A stretch of 64,000 nt of DNA, taken from positions 1,736,001 to 1,800,000 of the forward strand of contig NZ_CP043617.1 in the NCBI RefSeq assembly GCF_009258225.1. Direction: 5' to 3'. This DNA is from Sulfurimonas lithotrophica (GTDB taxonomy: Bacteria > Campylobacterota > Campylobacteria > Campylobacterales > Sulfurimonadaceae). Positions 17,635-27,802 of the stretch are shown here, in pieces. A program made the position numbers and the translations under genes. Numbering within the stretch: position 1 is the stretch's first letter; every line of letters starts with the position of its first letter. The notes under the pieces were generated by a model, which was not told the origin of the DNA, ran no database searches, and saw only the letters and a program-made list of their open reading frames with translations.

Positions 17635-18897
17635 ATGCTACTGGCCACACTTGTATTTCTTATAACTTTAATCTTTGTAATCTGGCAACCAAAAGGGCTT
17701 CAAATAGGTACTACGGCAATAGTTGGAGCTGTTGTGGCTTTAATAGTCGGAGTCGTAGATGCAAACGATGTATTTAGCGTTATAGATATAGTATGGGATG
17801 CAACTTTAGCTTTTATAGGGATAATAATTATTTCTATGATATTGGACGAGATAGGCTTTTTTGAGTACGCTGCTATAAAGATGGCAAAATTCAGTCGCGG
17901 AAACGGGCATCTGATGTTTGTATATATACTACTGCTTGGAGCGCTTGTAGCTGCGTTTTTTGCAAATGACGGTGCAGCTTTAATACTTACACCGATACTA
18001 CTTGCTAAAATGAAATACCTAAAGATGAAACCTTTGGCAATTTTCGCTTTTTTAATGGCGGGCGGTTTTATAGGTGACAGCGCATCTAACCCGCTTGTAA
18101 TATCAAACCTGACAAATATAGTAACCGTCGGGTATTTTGATATAGGTTTTGTAGAGTATGCAAAAAATATGTTCCTGCCAAATCTACTTAGTATCTTTGC
18201 ATCTATAACTATACTTTGGATTTACTTTAGAAAAGACATACCACTTAGTGTGGACGTATCGACTCTGCCTGAAGCATCCAGTGTTATTAAAAACCAAACT
18301 ATGTTTATGTTCTCATGGTTTTTTCTTGCTCTTTTAATGGTAGGATACTTTATAGGCGATATGTATAATCTTCCGGTATCTGTATTTGCTCTTGGAGGTG
18401 CACTTGTATTTTTATATATAGCAAACAGATATAAAGCCGTAAAACCTATTATGACCATAAAAGCCGCGCCTTGGCAGGTTGTATGGTTTAGCATCGGTCT
18501 TTATGTAGTAGTGTACGGGCTTAAAAATGCAGGATTTACCGATGTCATAGCATCTTGGATAGTAGGCTTAAAAACTTATGGGGATAGCATAGCCGTTATA
18601 GGGACTGGATTTTTATCTGCCATAATTAGTTCTGTTATGAACAATATGCCGACAATCATGGTTATGGATATAGCTATAGATAAAGTCGGATATGTAGGAA
18701 ATGAAGCACTTGTATATGCAAATATACTGGGATCAAACCTTGGTCCTAAGATGACGCCTATCGGCTCTTTAGCTACCCTTTTATGGCTACACGTACTTGA
18801 GAAAAAGGGTGTAAAGATTACGTGGGCTGAGTATATGAAAGTTGGACTTGTTATAACACCTCCCGTACTTCTTGTTGCACTTATAGGTTTGATATAA
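17635..18897 (+). CDS. arsB: ArsB-type arsenite efflux permease
   Basis: A 420-residue, about 11-12 helix transporter of the ArsB/NhaD ion transporter superfamily that extrudes arsenite. Typical segments are FFANDGAALILTPILLAKM, AGGFIGDSASNPLVISNLTN and SSVMNNMPTIMVM near the second half-repeat. It is preceded by AGCAGGAG and a promoter region shared with arsR. No arsA gene is present, so it would work as a secondary carrier. Confidence 0.92.
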   Translation: MLLATLVFLITLIFVIWQPKGLQIGTTAIVGAVVALIVGVVDANDVFSVIDIVWDATLAFIGIIIISMILDEIGFFEYAAIKMAKFSRGNGHLMFVYILLLGALVAAFFANDGAALILTPILLAKMKYLKMKPLAIFAFLMAGGFIGDSASNPLVISNLTNIVTVGYFDIGFVEYAKNMFLPNLLSIFASITILWIYFRKDIPLSVDVSTLPEASSVIKNQTMFMFSWFFLALLMVGYFIGDMYNLPVSVFALGGALVFLYIANRYKAVKPIMTIKAAPWQVVWFSIGLYVVVYGLKNAGFTDVIASWIVGLKTYGDSIAVIGTGFLSAIISSVMNNMPTIMVMDIAIDKVGYVGNEALVYANILGSNLGPKMTPIGSLATLLWLHVLEKKGVKITWAEYMKVGLVITPPVLLVALIGLI

Positions 18898-18926
18898 ATG
18901 TTAAATATGTATTGTCTATATTTTGG

Positions 18927-18932
18927 TATAAT
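18927..18932 (+). promoter_or_regulatory. -10 element of ssrA
   Basis: TATAAT lies about 15 bases before the mature tmRNA 5' end, in a T-rich context without a -35 box. This suits transcription of a short-leader tmRNA precursor. Confidence 0.5.
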
Positions 18933-18947
18933 ATCACTCTAAATTAT

Positions 18948-19325
18948 GGGGCTGACTTGGTTTCGACGGGACTTAGTAGCACATGATAGCATGTCGGGCT
19001 GAGCATCCCGTTACACGGCTCAACATTGTTAAACGCAAACAATACAAATTATCGCCCAGCTTTAGCAGTAGCTTAAGTTCATAACCCCTCATACGAGGAG
19101 GGCTGCTTCACTTGTGGATTCTAAATAAGCAAGGCTCGAAGTATAACCATTCATTTAGATATATTTTAGGTGTGTCTCCACTTAAGACGAACTGCCCAGA
19201 GACTCGCTTGGTGTAGTTTTGCAAGTTGTATGAAACCACAGTTAAACTAAACAACTTTTCTAAACATGTAGAAGTTATGTGTAGCTATTTTTCGGACTGC
19301 GGTTCGATTCCGCACAGCTCCACCA
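18948..19325 (+). ncRNA. ssrA: tmRNA
   Basis: A 378-nt transfer-messenger RNA that rescues stalled ribosomes. The 5' end GGGGCTGACTTGGTTTCGACGG pairs with the 3' end in a tRNA-Ala-like acceptor (GCTCCACCA) with a GGTTCGATTCC T arm. The tag frame begins at 19035 (GCA) and encodes ANNTNYRPALAVA before TAA at 19074. Its ANN start and hydrophobic end are typical of the phylum. The CCA is encoded. Confidence 0.97.
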
Positions 19326-19341
19326 ATCAAACAACTAAACC

Positions 19342-20676
19342 CTAAACGTCTTCCTCTGTTTTAACGCAATTTTTTCCACTATTTTTTGCTAGATACAGTG
19401 CTTTATCGGCTCTATGTATAACATCACTCATCTCTTCACCTTCTTTTACGACTGCAACACCTAAACTCACGCTTATATGACCGACTATATCGATTTCTGA
19501 GAGTTCTATTTCTTTTCTTAAGTTTTCAGCTATAGTTATTGCTTTATCCAAGTCAGCTGTCGGTAACAACACAATAAACTCTTCTCCACCCCATCTTGCT
19601 ACTATATCTATATTTCTAAGTGCTTCTAAAAGTATGCGGGCAACTTCTACGAGAACTTTATCGCCTATATTATGTCCGTGTGTATCGTTTATTTTTTTAA
19701 AATTATCTATATCTATCAATACAAGCGACATACTGTTATGTCTTTGTATCATCGATGCATATGAAGATGTATAAAGTTCTGAGAACTTATACCTGTTATA
19801 TAATCCGGTTAAATTATCAGTAGATGCTATAGTTTCATACTCGATTGTTTTACTTGTAAGCATAGAGTTGATTTCACGAAGTTCTTCTTGGTATTCTTTT
19901 ACGAGAGTAGCCCATTTTGAGTAAGTTAAAGATATTAAATCTTTTTGTGAAATTACACTTATAATCTTTCCCTCCTCATCAACTACGACGACTCTTTTAT
20001 AATGCTTTTTATTTATAAACTCTAAAGCCTCTTTAATAGATGCATTTCTATCTATAGACTCAACGGGAGAAGACATAAATTTTGATACTTTTACATTTAG
20101 TCTCTCTTTTTGTTTTATAAGCAGCATCAAATCTTTTGTAGTTAAAATTCCTACAGGTTTCATATCATTAACGACTAATACATGATCAAAAGAACCGTCG
20201 ATTATCTCGGGCAATATACTTGATATCAAGGCATCCTTGGATACGATTTTCATTTTTCTTCCGATTTTTAAAAAATCAATTAATCTGTAGTTATCCATAA
20301 GAGTGTGCGGGTCGATATGACTTGTAATATCGGTATGGGTTATTAAACCGTACGGAGTATTATCACTATTTATGGCACATATGTATTCCATAGGATTATT
20401 TAAGTACTCCATAGTCTCTAAAACATTAGCATCTGCTCTTATGGTCGGAATCTTTTCTAATAATAAATTTTTAAGTGGGAGATTTAAATCAAAATCATCA
20501 TTTTGAATCTTTAATACATCCGTAACAGTTAAGATTTTATATACATCATCATCCTTAACTATAACATTTCGATGGTTATGTTTTATCATAACATCCATAG
20601 CTTTAGAAATAGAATCCTCAATATCTACATGTATAATATCTGTACTGGCTACTTCTCTTATTAGTGGGAATTTCAT
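19342..20676 (-). CDS. CBS-domain diguanylate cyclase
   Basis: A 444-residue cytosolic protein. Four CBS motifs form two Bateman modules at about residues 1-120 and 130-245, which usually bind adenine nucleotides. A short helical linker leads into a GGDEF domain (about 285-440) with RWGGEEFIVLLP. The RNID motif five residues ahead provides an I-site. It probably ties c-di-GMP production to energy charge. The gene follows ssrA on the opposite strand and stands alone. Confidence 0.9.
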   Translation of the reverse strand: MKFPLIREVASTDIIHVDIEDSISKAMDVMIKHNHRNVIVKDDDVYKILTVTDVLKIQNDDFDLNLPLKNLLLEKIPTIRADANVLETMEYLNNPMEYICAINSDNTPYGLITHTDITSHIDPHTLMDNYRLIDFLKIGRKMKIVSKDALISSILPEIIDGSFDHVLVVNDMKPVGILTTKDLMLLIKQKERLNVKVSKFMSSPVESIDRNASIKEALEFINKKHYKRVVVVDEEGKIISVISQKDLISLTYSKWATLVKEYQEELREINSMLTSKTIEYETIASTDNLTGLYNRYKFSELYTSSYASMIQRHNSMSLVLIDIDNFKKINDTHGHNIGDKVLVEVARILLEALRNIDIVARWGGEEFIVLLPTADLDKAITIAENLRKEIELSEIDIVGHISVSLGVAVVKEGEEMSDVIHRADKALYLAKNSGKNCVKTEEDV

Positions 20677-20754
20677 ATATATACCTGAGTTTAAATAATT
20701 TTACATATGTTCATTATAAACAAAGATGACAAAAAATCTGTTTAAGCTTTATAA

Positions 20755-21108
20755 TTATTGAGATAAAAAGTCTTTTAAGGAGTCAATATGAGACTGATCA
20801 TGCGTATTTGATATATCTAGCAACTTGTTTTTTGCAGTGACATGACACTCCCTACAATCCTCAAAAACTTTGTGCTCAGGTATATTTTCTGGGTCTAAAT
20901 CTTGTTCTTTATGACATGAAAAACATTTGTCTCCACACTCTAAAACAGATTTTTTACTTGGAGAATGACACTTGATGCAACTAAGCATAGCATTATGCCT
21001 AGTATCTGCATCTATCCCTTTTATAAGTTTTGGATGACACGTAAAGCAGTCACCCATACTTGCATATATAGAAGTTAATAATGTAAAAATTATAAGTAAG
21101 CTTTTCAT
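20755..21108 (-). CDS. Small tetrahaem c-type cytochrome
   Basis: A 117-residue periplasmic protein with a Sec signal (MKSLLIIFTLLTSIYA). Its four haem-binding motifs are CFTCH, CIKCH, CFSCH and CRECH. Extra His residues could serve as distal ligands. The protein resembles NapB-like or cytochrome c3/c7-like electron carriers, but its partner is not shown by its neighbours (clpB and a c-di-GMP enzyme). Confidence 0.82.
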   Translation of the reverse strand: MKSLLIIFTLLTSIYASMGDCFTCHPKLIKGIDADTRHNAMLSCIKCHSPSKKSVLECGDKCFSCHKEQDLDPENIPEHKVFEDCRECHVTAKNKLLDISNTHDQSHIDSLKDFLSQ

Positions 21109-21132
21109 GGCAGAATTATAACCTATTATTAT

Positions 21133-23658
21133 TTACGAAATACTAACTTTTATCTCGTTATTTTCTATATCAAATGCTACTTTTGAGCCTTCTACTACCT
21201 TGCCTTCAAGGATTAAATCAGCTAACCTGTCTTCAACTATCTCATAAAGTGCGCGTTTAAGCGGGCGAGCACCATATACAGGATCAAATCCTGCTTCGGC
21301 TATATAAGCTTTTGCACTCTCGCTAAGACTTAACTCTATATCACGTTCTGCTACTTTTTGAGCAATTTCACGGAAGAAGATATCTACTATTCCTTTAATC
21401 TGTTCGCTTCCAAGTTCGTTAAATTTCACAATATCATCTAAACGGTTTATAAACTCCGGTTTAAATGTTGTTTTTACATTCTCTTCCGCAACATTTGACG
21501 TTAAGATTATTATAGTATTTGTAAAATCAACCGTTACACCTTTGTTATCAGTCAAACGTCCGTCGTCTAAAACTTGAAGAAGCATATTAAATACATCGGG
21601 ATGCGCTTTTTCAACCTCATCAAACAATACGACTGAGTATGGTTTACGACGAACCGCTTCTGTAAGCTGACCACCCTCTTCGTAACCTACATATCCGGGT
21701 GCTGCACCCACCAAGCGTGATACTGCGTGTTTTTCCATATACTCACTCATATCTATACGTATCATCGCATCTTCGCTGTCAAACAAAAACTTAGCCAAAG
21801 TCTTAGCCGTTTGAGTTTTACCTACACCCGTAGGACCTAAAAATAAGAAACTACCGATTGGACGGCTACTCTCACTAAGTCCCGCTTTGTTACGCTTAAT
21901 GGCACGACTTACTGCAAATGTAGCTTGTTCTTGCCCTACTACGTCTTTGTCTAACTCCTCTTTTACGTGAAGAACTTTTTGTTTTTCACTCTCAAGCATC
22001 TTATTAACAGGGATATTTGTCCAACGAGATATGATAGATGCTATAGATTCTTCATCGACATTGTTTTTAAGCAGTGTACCTGATTTTTGAAGCTGTGCCC
22101 ACTGCTCATTTATTTTTTTCTCTTCTTCAAGAAGTGACGGAATTTCACCGTACTCTATCTCGGCTGCACGATTAAACTCAGATGCCGCCTTAGCACGCGT
22201 TGCTTCACCTCTTTTAGATTCTATCTCACTTTTTATGCTTGATATTCTTCCAAAAACCTCTTTTTCAGTTCCAAACTGAGATTCTAGTTTTCTTACCTCT
22301 TCTTCAACGTCTGCAAGTTCTTTTGTTATCTCCGTTAAGCGTTTTGCATTTGATGGAGTATCTTCCATTTTCAATGCCTCTTGTTCAACATGAAGCTCGC
22401 TACTTTTACGCTTAGCATTACTTAGTGCGTGCGGTTCACTCTCTATCTGCATCTTAAGCTCGGCTGCAGCCTCGTCAATCAAGTCAATCGCTTTATCAGG
22501 TAAGAATCTGTCTGCAATATATCTATCACTTAGTTTTGCAGCTGCAACAAGTGCAGAATCGGTGATGCTTACATTGTGGTGAGTCTCTAAACGTTCTTTT
22601 ATACCGCGTAAAATCTGTAAAGACTGGTTTACAGTCGGCTCATCCAAGTTAATCGGCAAGAAACGTCTTTGAAGAGCAGCATCTTTTTCAAAATACTTTC
22701 TATACTCTTTTAGAGTCGTTGCACCGATAGTATGAAGTTCACCGCGGGCAAGTGCAGGCTTTAATATATTTGCCGCATCCATAGAACCCTCGCTAGCTCC
22801 TGCACCTACAATAGTATGAATCTCATCGATAAATAAAATAATATTTCCGCTTTGTTTTACCTCATCTATTACCGCTTTTAACCTATCCTCAAACTCACCG
22901 CGGTATTTTGCACCGGCAATAAGTGAACTCATATCCAAAGCTATAACTTTTTTATTTTGAAGTGAAGTCGGAACTTCATTATTTGCAATGCGTTGTGCCA
23001 AACCTTCTACAAGAGCCGTCTTACCGACACCCGGTTCACCTAGTAGCATCGGGTTGTTTTTAGTTTTACGAATAAGAATCTGCATCATACGTGTTATCTC
23101 TTCATCACGTCCTATTACGGGTGAGAGTTTTCCATCATGTGCTTCTTTTGTTAAATCGATTCCGTATTTATCTAAGCTGTCAAAAGTCTCATCAGCACTC
23201 TGGCTGTCCACTTTTGAACCGCCGCGTGAAGCTTCTATATTTTTTGCCAAAGCAGAAATATCTATATATTTTTTTAAAATCCCGTTAAACGGTTCTGTTT
23301 GTAAGTTGGCTAAGATATAAGTATCTACGGCTAAAAAGCTGTCTCCATTTTTAGTCATAAGACCTGCACCCGCTTCAAGTGTAGCAACAAATGCACGAGA
23401 TAGTTTTATATTTTCTTTTGATACCGAAGATGATTTAGGCAGTTTTTCAGAAACACTTCTTACATCCAACTCTATAGCCGTTTTATCTATATTCATTTTA
23501 TTAAACATCTGGTTAAGCACAGAATCGGAGTTTGTTAAAAGTGCCCATAAGAAGTGTATTGGTTCTACTTCGTTATTTTTATTATGCAAAGCTAAAGAGA
23601 GAGCTGACTCTATAGCTTGAGTCATATTATGTGTTAGTTTTTCAAAAATATTATTCAT
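21133..23658 (-). CDS. clpB: ClpB disaggregase
   Basis: An 841-residue AAA+ chaperone that, with DnaK, pulls proteins out of aggregates. The N domain spans residues 1-145. The first AAA module has [15 protein letters not shown] and the pore loop [12 protein letters not shown]. The coiled middle domain is at about 390-520, and the second AAA module has [15 protein letters not shown] and the GYVGYEEGG pore loop. There is no ClpP-binding tripeptide loop. It is slightly shorter than E. coli ClpB (857), mostly around the middle domain. Confidence 0.97.
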   Translation of the reverse strand: MNNIFEKLTHNMTQAIESALSLALHNKNNEVEPIHFLWALLTNSDSVLNQMFNKMNIDKTAIELDVRSVSEKLPKSSSVSKENIKLSRAFVATLEAGAGLMTKNGDSFLAVDTYILANLQTEPFNGILKKYIDISALAKNIEASRGGSKVDSQSADETFDSLDKYGIDLTKEAHDGKLSPVIGRDEEITRMMQILIRKTKNNPMLLGEPGVGKTALVEGLAQRIANNEVPTSLQNKKVIALDMSSLIAGAKYRGEFEDRLKAVIDEVKQSGNIILFIDEIHTIVGAGASEGSMDAANILKPALARGELHTIGATTLKEYRKYFEKDAALQRRFLPINLDEPTVNQSLQILRGIKERLETHHNVSITDSALVAAAKLSDRYIADRFLPDKAIDLIDEAAAELKMQIESEPHALSNAKRKSSELHVEQEALKMEDTPSNAKRLTEITKELADVEEEVRKLESQFGTEKEVFGRISSIKSEIESKRGEATRAKAASEFNRAAEIEYGEIPSLLEEEKKINEQWAQLQKSGTLLKNNVDEESIASIISRWTNIPVNKMLESEKQKVLHVKEELDKDVVGQEQATFAVSRAIKRNKAGLSESSRPIGSFLFLGPTGVGKTQTAKTLAKFLFDSEDAMIRIDMSEYMEKHAVSRLVGAAPGYVGYEEGGQLTEAVRRKPYSVVLFDEVEKAHPDVFNMLLQVLDDGRLTDNKGVTVDFTNTIIILTSNVAEENVKTTFKPEFINRLDDIVKFNELGSEQIKGIVDIFFREIAQKVAERDIELSLSESAKAYIAEAGFDPVYGARPLKRALYEIVEDRLADLILEGKVVEGSKVAFDIENNEIKVSIS

Positions 23659-23736
23659 TTATAATTCCTTATAGTTTAGTATGTATTATTATATCAAGTT
23701 GAGTGACTTGATGTCAAGTATGCTAAGTATAATTAT

Positions 23737-24969
23737 TTAGAAAGAAATTAAAAATATATTTTTTCCCTCACTGTATTTGTATTCAAAGTTAAAATTATGT
23801 GCGTCTAAAATATGTTTGACTATATATAATCCAAGACCGAAACTTTGGTTTGACTTTACGTCATCCCCTTTAAAAAACGGCTCATAATAACGTTTGATTT
23901 CATAACTAAGCTTATCCCCAAAGTTTTCAAATATTATATTTTTGTTTTGTACTTTAATAAGTATTTTTTTATCCGTCGAGTATTTGATACCGTTATCAAG
24001 TAAGTTTTTTATGGCTATTGAAAAAAGTTTAAAATCTACGTTTATTTTTATATTTTCAAAATCTTTTACGACATTTTGTTCATCACACATTAAAATATCG
24101 ACTGCATTATCTATAATATCATCTAAAAAATACTCTTTTTTTTCTAATGTTTTTTTTGCAGATATCAACTCCTCTATAGATGCAAACTCGTTAATCAACG
24201 ACTCAAGTCTGTAAAAAACTTTTTGCATCTTTTTATTGTTTTGTTCATTTTGTTCAAGTTCTAGTAAAAACTTTCCTTTTGTTATCGGTGTTTTTAACTC
24301 ATGCATTATATTTCTTATAAAAACATTTCTGGATTCTTTTAGTTTTTTGAGTTTTTTTGCACTCCTGTCAAATTCATTTGCCAAAAGTGAGATTTCATCT
24401 TTTTTATCACTTGCACAAGAGATATCAAACTCTTCATCGCCGAAATTTTGAACTTTGTCCTTTAATGTTTTTAGAGGTTTAAGTTTTTTTAGTGTAGTTA
24501 TATACAAAGTCGTCATCATTATGAACATGGCAAAAAATACAAGTATGATTATATTTTGATGAATATTTCTTTCATAATGATTTTTAAGTATGTACTCACC
24601 TTTTGGTGTTTTTATATATACATAGTAGCTATTGTCAAGTTCCATATTTTTTACTAAAACTCTCGACCTTACTCTTTTTGGACTCTTAAAATATTTTGTT
24701 TTTTTATTCTCAAGTATATTTTTTTGTCGTGTTGCATCCGTAATGACTGAAAAGTTCATAAGCTCTAAATTATCAGCTAATTCTTGTGAGAAACCTCTAT
24801 GTTTGTGAGCTCTTAAAAAAACTCTTGTAGCTTCAAAATTATTTTTTTGTATAAAATACTGTTCTCTTTTTTCACTTGCAAAATATAAGATAAAAAAACT
24901 TACCAAAATTAGGATTAGGGCTATTATAAAGGTTATGCTGATTGAAAATATGATTGAATTTTTATTCAT
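23737..24969 (-). CDS. Sensor histidine kinase (ArsS/RacS-like)
   Basis: A 410-residue membrane kinase with TM1 at about 7-29, a periplasmic domain to about 140, TM2 at about 141-163 and a HAMP-like linker. The H box is IMHELKTPITKGKFLLE and the ATP-binding domain has NLLDNGIKYS and GLGLYIVKHIL. The H box resembles the epsilonproteobacterial ArsS, CprS and RacS sensors. It overlaps the response regulator by four bases. It is the third gene of the Spy-like/regulator/kinase operon, so it probably senses an envelope or metal stress. Confidence 0.88.
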   Translation of the reverse strand: MNKNSIIFSISITFIIALILILVSFFILYFASEKREQYFIQKNNFEATRVFLRAHKHRGFSQELADNLELMNFSVITDATRQKNILENKKTKYFKSPKRVRSRVLVKNMELDNSYYVYIKTPKGEYILKNHYERNIHQNIIILVFFAMFIMMTTLYITTLKKLKPLKTLKDKVQNFGDEEFDISCASDKKDEISLLANEFDRSAKKLKKLKESRNVFIRNIMHELKTPITKGKFLLELEQNEQNNKKMQKVFYRLESLINEFASIEELISAKKTLEKKEYFLDDIIDNAVDILMCDEQNVVKDFENIKINVDFKLFSIAIKNLLDNGIKYSTDKKILIKVQNKNIIFENFGDKLSYEIKRYYEPFFKGDDVKSNQSFGLGLYIVKHILDAHNFNFEYKYSEGKNIFLISF

Positions 24970-25643
24970 TCTACTAATTTATACCCCATCCCTCTTATTG
25001 TTAGAAAATGGCGTGGATTTTTAGGATTGTTTTCTATTTTATGTCTTATTCTGTTTATTATAACCGCGATGCTTCCGCTGTCTTCATCACTGTTAAACAA
25101 ATCACAACTATCCAAAATATCGTATCTTGAAACCACAAAACCTTTTCGTTTACACATTAAAGACATTATTTGAAATTCTGCTGCGGTAAACTTTATAAAT
25201 TTTCCTGCTTTTGTAATCTCTTGTTTTTCTTCATCTAAAACAAATAACTCTTTTTGTTCTTCTGCATCTTTTGATATATTTTTATTAAAACGTCTTAAAA
25301 TTGTTTTTATCCTAACCTCAAGCTCCCTTGGGTCATAAGGTTTTGGAAGGTAGTCATCGGCTCCTAACTCAAGTGCAATCACTTTATCGGTTATATCGCT
25401 TCTGGCACTAGATATAATTATGGGGATATCATACTTTGTAACCAGCTCTTTACATACTTCCAAACCATCCATACCCGGAAGAGTCAAATCTAATATGATT
25501 AAATCAAAATCTTCTAAAGCTATGGCACTTAAAGCTAAGTACGGGTCTTCAAAATTTCTAACAGATATATTGAATTTTGAGAGATACTGAATCAGCACAT
25601 CTGCTAATTCGGTATCATCCTCCAGCATTGCTATTTTTATCAA
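24966..25643 (-). CDS. OmpR/PhoB-family response regulator
   Basis: A 225-residue regulator with a receiver domain (residues 1-115). The acidic pair is EDD, the phospho-acceptor Asp is in LIILDLTLPGMDGLEV, and the conserved Lys is in LPKPYDPRELEVRI. The C-terminal winged helix (about 130-225) ends in RGMGYKLVE. It is coupled to the kinase by a 4-base overlap and preceded by the Spy-like gene, a CpxRA-CpxP-like arrangement. Confidence 0.92.
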   Translation of the reverse strand: MIKIAMLEDDTELADVLIQYLSKFNISVRNFEDPYLALSAIALEDFDLIILDLTLPGMDGLEVCKELVTKYDIPIIISSARSDITDKVIALELGADDYLPKPYDPRELEVRIKTILRRFNKNISKDAEEQKELFVLDEEKQEITKAGKFIKFTAAEFQIMSLMCKRKGFVVSRYDILDSCDLFNSDEDSGSIAVIINRIRHKIENNPKNPRHFLTIRGMGYKLVE

Positions 25644-25676
25644 CTGTTTTCCTTAAAAATATCAACCTGTATTATA

Positions 25677-26150
25677 CTACTTGTTTTGACAATTTTTAAA
25701 GTTACAATTACCGCCTTTATTTTTTTTCATAATATCTTTCATATCAAGCATCGTTTTTAAATCTTTCTTTTGCGAAGCATCTAATAGTGCATATACTTTT
25801 TCTATCATATCTGCTTTACGCTCAATTTTAGAGTCTCTTCTCTCTTTTGCCAACTTAATAAATTTATCTTTATTAAAAGAAGTATCGCTAAAAGCATTAT
25901 GAGGATTTGGAGCTTCAAGCATACTTTTTTTAACAATATCTCTAATCTTAGTTCTTTGTTCAGTACTTAAATCAAGTTTCATTACGGTTGATATGAACAT
26001 ATGCCCGCCTCTGCCTTTTTTATGTTTCATCATCTTAGACTTCATACACGTCTGTTGATTTTTTTGCTGCATCCCTCCTTGAGGATATGCTAATAGTGAT
26101 GAAGCAAGTAGTGTTGATACAGTTAAACCTAATATTATTTTTTTGTTCAT
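25677..26150 (-). CDS. Spy/CpxP-like periplasmic protein
   Basis: A 157-residue protein with a Sec signal (MNKKIILGLTVSTLLASSLLAYP). The rest is a basic helical protein with an LTxxQ-like motif (LDLSTEQRTKIRDIV), as in Spy/CpxP/CnrX-type periplasmic chaperones and metal sensors. Met- and His-containing stretches near residues 25-50 and C-terminal CNFKNCQNK could bind metal. It heads the two-component operon, so it may be its target and feedback inhibitor. Confidence 0.75.
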   Translation of the reverse strand: MNKKIILGLTVSTLLASSLLAYPQGGMQQKNQQTCMKSKMMKHKKGRGGHMFISTVMKLDLSTEQRTKIRDIVKKSMLEAPNPHNAFSDTSFNKDKFIKLAKERRDSKIERKADMIEKVYALLDASQKKDLKTMLDMKDIMKKNKGGNCNFKNCQNK

Positions 26151-26278
26151 TTTGAACTCCTTGTTAATTGATTTAAAAAGTATAGAATATACTCATTAAT
26201 ACTTTTTAAACTATAGTTTAATGAAATATTAACAGGTATATTTTGCTATAATATCACAATAAAAATTTAGGATTTTTA

Positions 26279-26956
26279 ATGTCAAATGTTTACGAAGTTA
26301 TAAATTCAAGATCTTCAAAAAGGTCTTATCTTCCAAAACCGGTTCCAAAAGATATTCAAGAAAAAATTTTAAAAGCAGCAGCTCAAACACCAAGCGGTGC
26401 TAATATGCAGCCATGGGTTACTTACGCTATCAGTGATGAAGCTGTATTGAAAAAAATTGGAGATGCCGTAATAAAAGCTATGGATGATGGTGTTGAGAAT
26501 GACCAGTTTATACAATATTATCCGATTAATTGGAAAAACCCTTACAAAAAAAGACGTATAGTTACGGGTGCGGGTCTATACCAACTTATGGGAGTAGATA
26601 GAAAAGACAACGAGACTCGTATAGAGATGTGGAAAGACAACTTTAGATGGTTTGGGGCAAAAACGGTATTTTTCGTATTTACCGATAAAGCAAATATTGA
26701 TGATTCCCAAGGCGTACTTATAGATTGTGGTGCGTATATGCAGTCTATTATGCTTTTAGCCAAAGAGGAAGGGTTAGACACTTGTCCACAAGGCTCTACA
26801 ACGGAGTTTGGACGTATAATCGCTCGCGAGTTAGATGTGCCTGAGAACTTGGCACTTCTTTACAGTGTAGTTATAGGATATGAGGATAAAGAAGCTAAGA
26901 TAAATACTTATCAGCCTGAGAGAGTTGAGCTTTCAGAAAACGTGGTTTTTATTTAA
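26279..26956 (+). CDS. Nitroreductase-family protein
   Basis: A 225-residue FMN enzyme of the nitroreductase fold. The N-terminal motif SRSSKRSYLPKPVP and the FMN site QTPSGANMQPWVTYA are typical. The C-terminal part has GLDTCPQGSTTEFGRII and the VVIGYEDKEAKIN tail seen in PnbA-like nitroreductases. It differs from the first nitroreductase in this window (12453). The substrate is unknown. Its last 8 bases overlap the convergent desulfhydrase-like gene. Confidence 0.85.
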   Translation: MSNVYEVINSRSSKRSYLPKPVPKDIQEKILKAAAQTPSGANMQPWVTYAISDEAVLKKIGDAVIKAMDDGVENDQFIQYYPINWKNPYKKRRIVTGAGLYQLMGVDRKDNETRIEMWKDNFRWFGAKTVFFVFTDKANIDDSQGVLIDCGAYMQSIMLLAKEEGLDTCPQGSTTEFGRIIARELDVPENLALLYSVVIGYEDKEAKINTYQPERVELSENVVFI

Positions 26957-27794
26957 AGTATCTCGCCAACATACTTTTATTTCCCGTTACTCCACCGCTG
27001 TGAATATACAAAACCTCTTCTTTTGTATGTTCTAGCAGTGCCTCCCACATTCCCGGTGCATACAACAAATCAAACTCAATTTTAGCATCCAACACCTTAT
27101 TATATATATCTAAAAAATTAGGATAGAGTTTTGCAAAATGATACTTCTTTTTTGGTTTTAAAATAACTAAATTTTTCGGCAATTCATCTACTAAAGAGAG
27201 CATCTGTGCTTTCAAATACTCTACATCTCCGACACAAGGTGTTGTATAAATTCTATATTCAGGAAGACTCTTTGCCAAAAATAAAGCAGTCGTACCTGTT
27301 CCGCTTGGAGTTGCCAAAGATTTAACCCCTATATTTTGTTCTCTTATCTCATTTGCCAAGACTTCAAGACCCTCCTCTGCTTCTTTAACTGCTCCCCCTT
27401 GATCGACTATATATGTTTTTGCATCAAGGTTAAATCTAATATTGGCTATTTCGTCTTTATATAGTTCATTATCTATTTCAATATGTTTCATACCCAGTTT
27501 TATAGCTTCAAAATAGTTTCCGACTTGTTGTTGTCTTTGAGAAGTAGAGAGAGGTTTTGTGTAGTATATAAACTCCCATTTTTTCAAATAACACATCTTG
27601 GCAATAGCCAACATCGCATTTGATTGAGTTCCACCGTAAGAGATGATTTTATTTAGATTTTCTTTTGGGGTTTGTAGGAGTTTATGAAGTTTACGAAATT
27701 TATTACCGCTTAGATGCGGATCTACTAAGTCGTCACGTTTTACATAAAAAGTACGCCCATCGATAATTATTTTATCAATAGGCGTAGGCTTCAT
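26949..27794 (-). CDS. D-cysteine desulfhydrase / ACC deaminase-family PLP enzyme
   Basis: A 281-residue fold-type II PLP enzyme. The Schiff-base Lys lies in HLSGNKFRKL (near residue 32). SYGGTQSNAMLAIAKM holds the substrate carboxylate-binding loop, and TPSGTGTTALFLAKSL the phosphate-binding loop. The family degrades D-cysteine or ACC, and the short length does not decide which. It sits just downstream of the ppiC-like gene on the same strand. Confidence 0.8.
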   Translation of the reverse strand: MKPTPIDKIIIDGRTFYVKRDDLVDPHLSGNKFRKLHKLLQTPKENLNKIISYGGTQSNAMLAIAKMCYLKKWEFIYYTKPLSTSQRQQQVGNYFEAIKLGMKHIEIDNELYKDEIANIRFNLDAKTYIVDQGGAVKEAEEGLEVLANEIREQNIGVKSLATPSGTGTTALFLAKSLPEYRIYTTPCVGDVEYLKAQMLSLVDELPKNLVILKPKKKYHFAKLYPNFLDIYNKVLDAKIEFDLLYAPGMWEALLEHTKEEVLYIHSGGVTGNKSMLARYFK

Positions 27795-27802
27795 AGGGAT
27801 TA

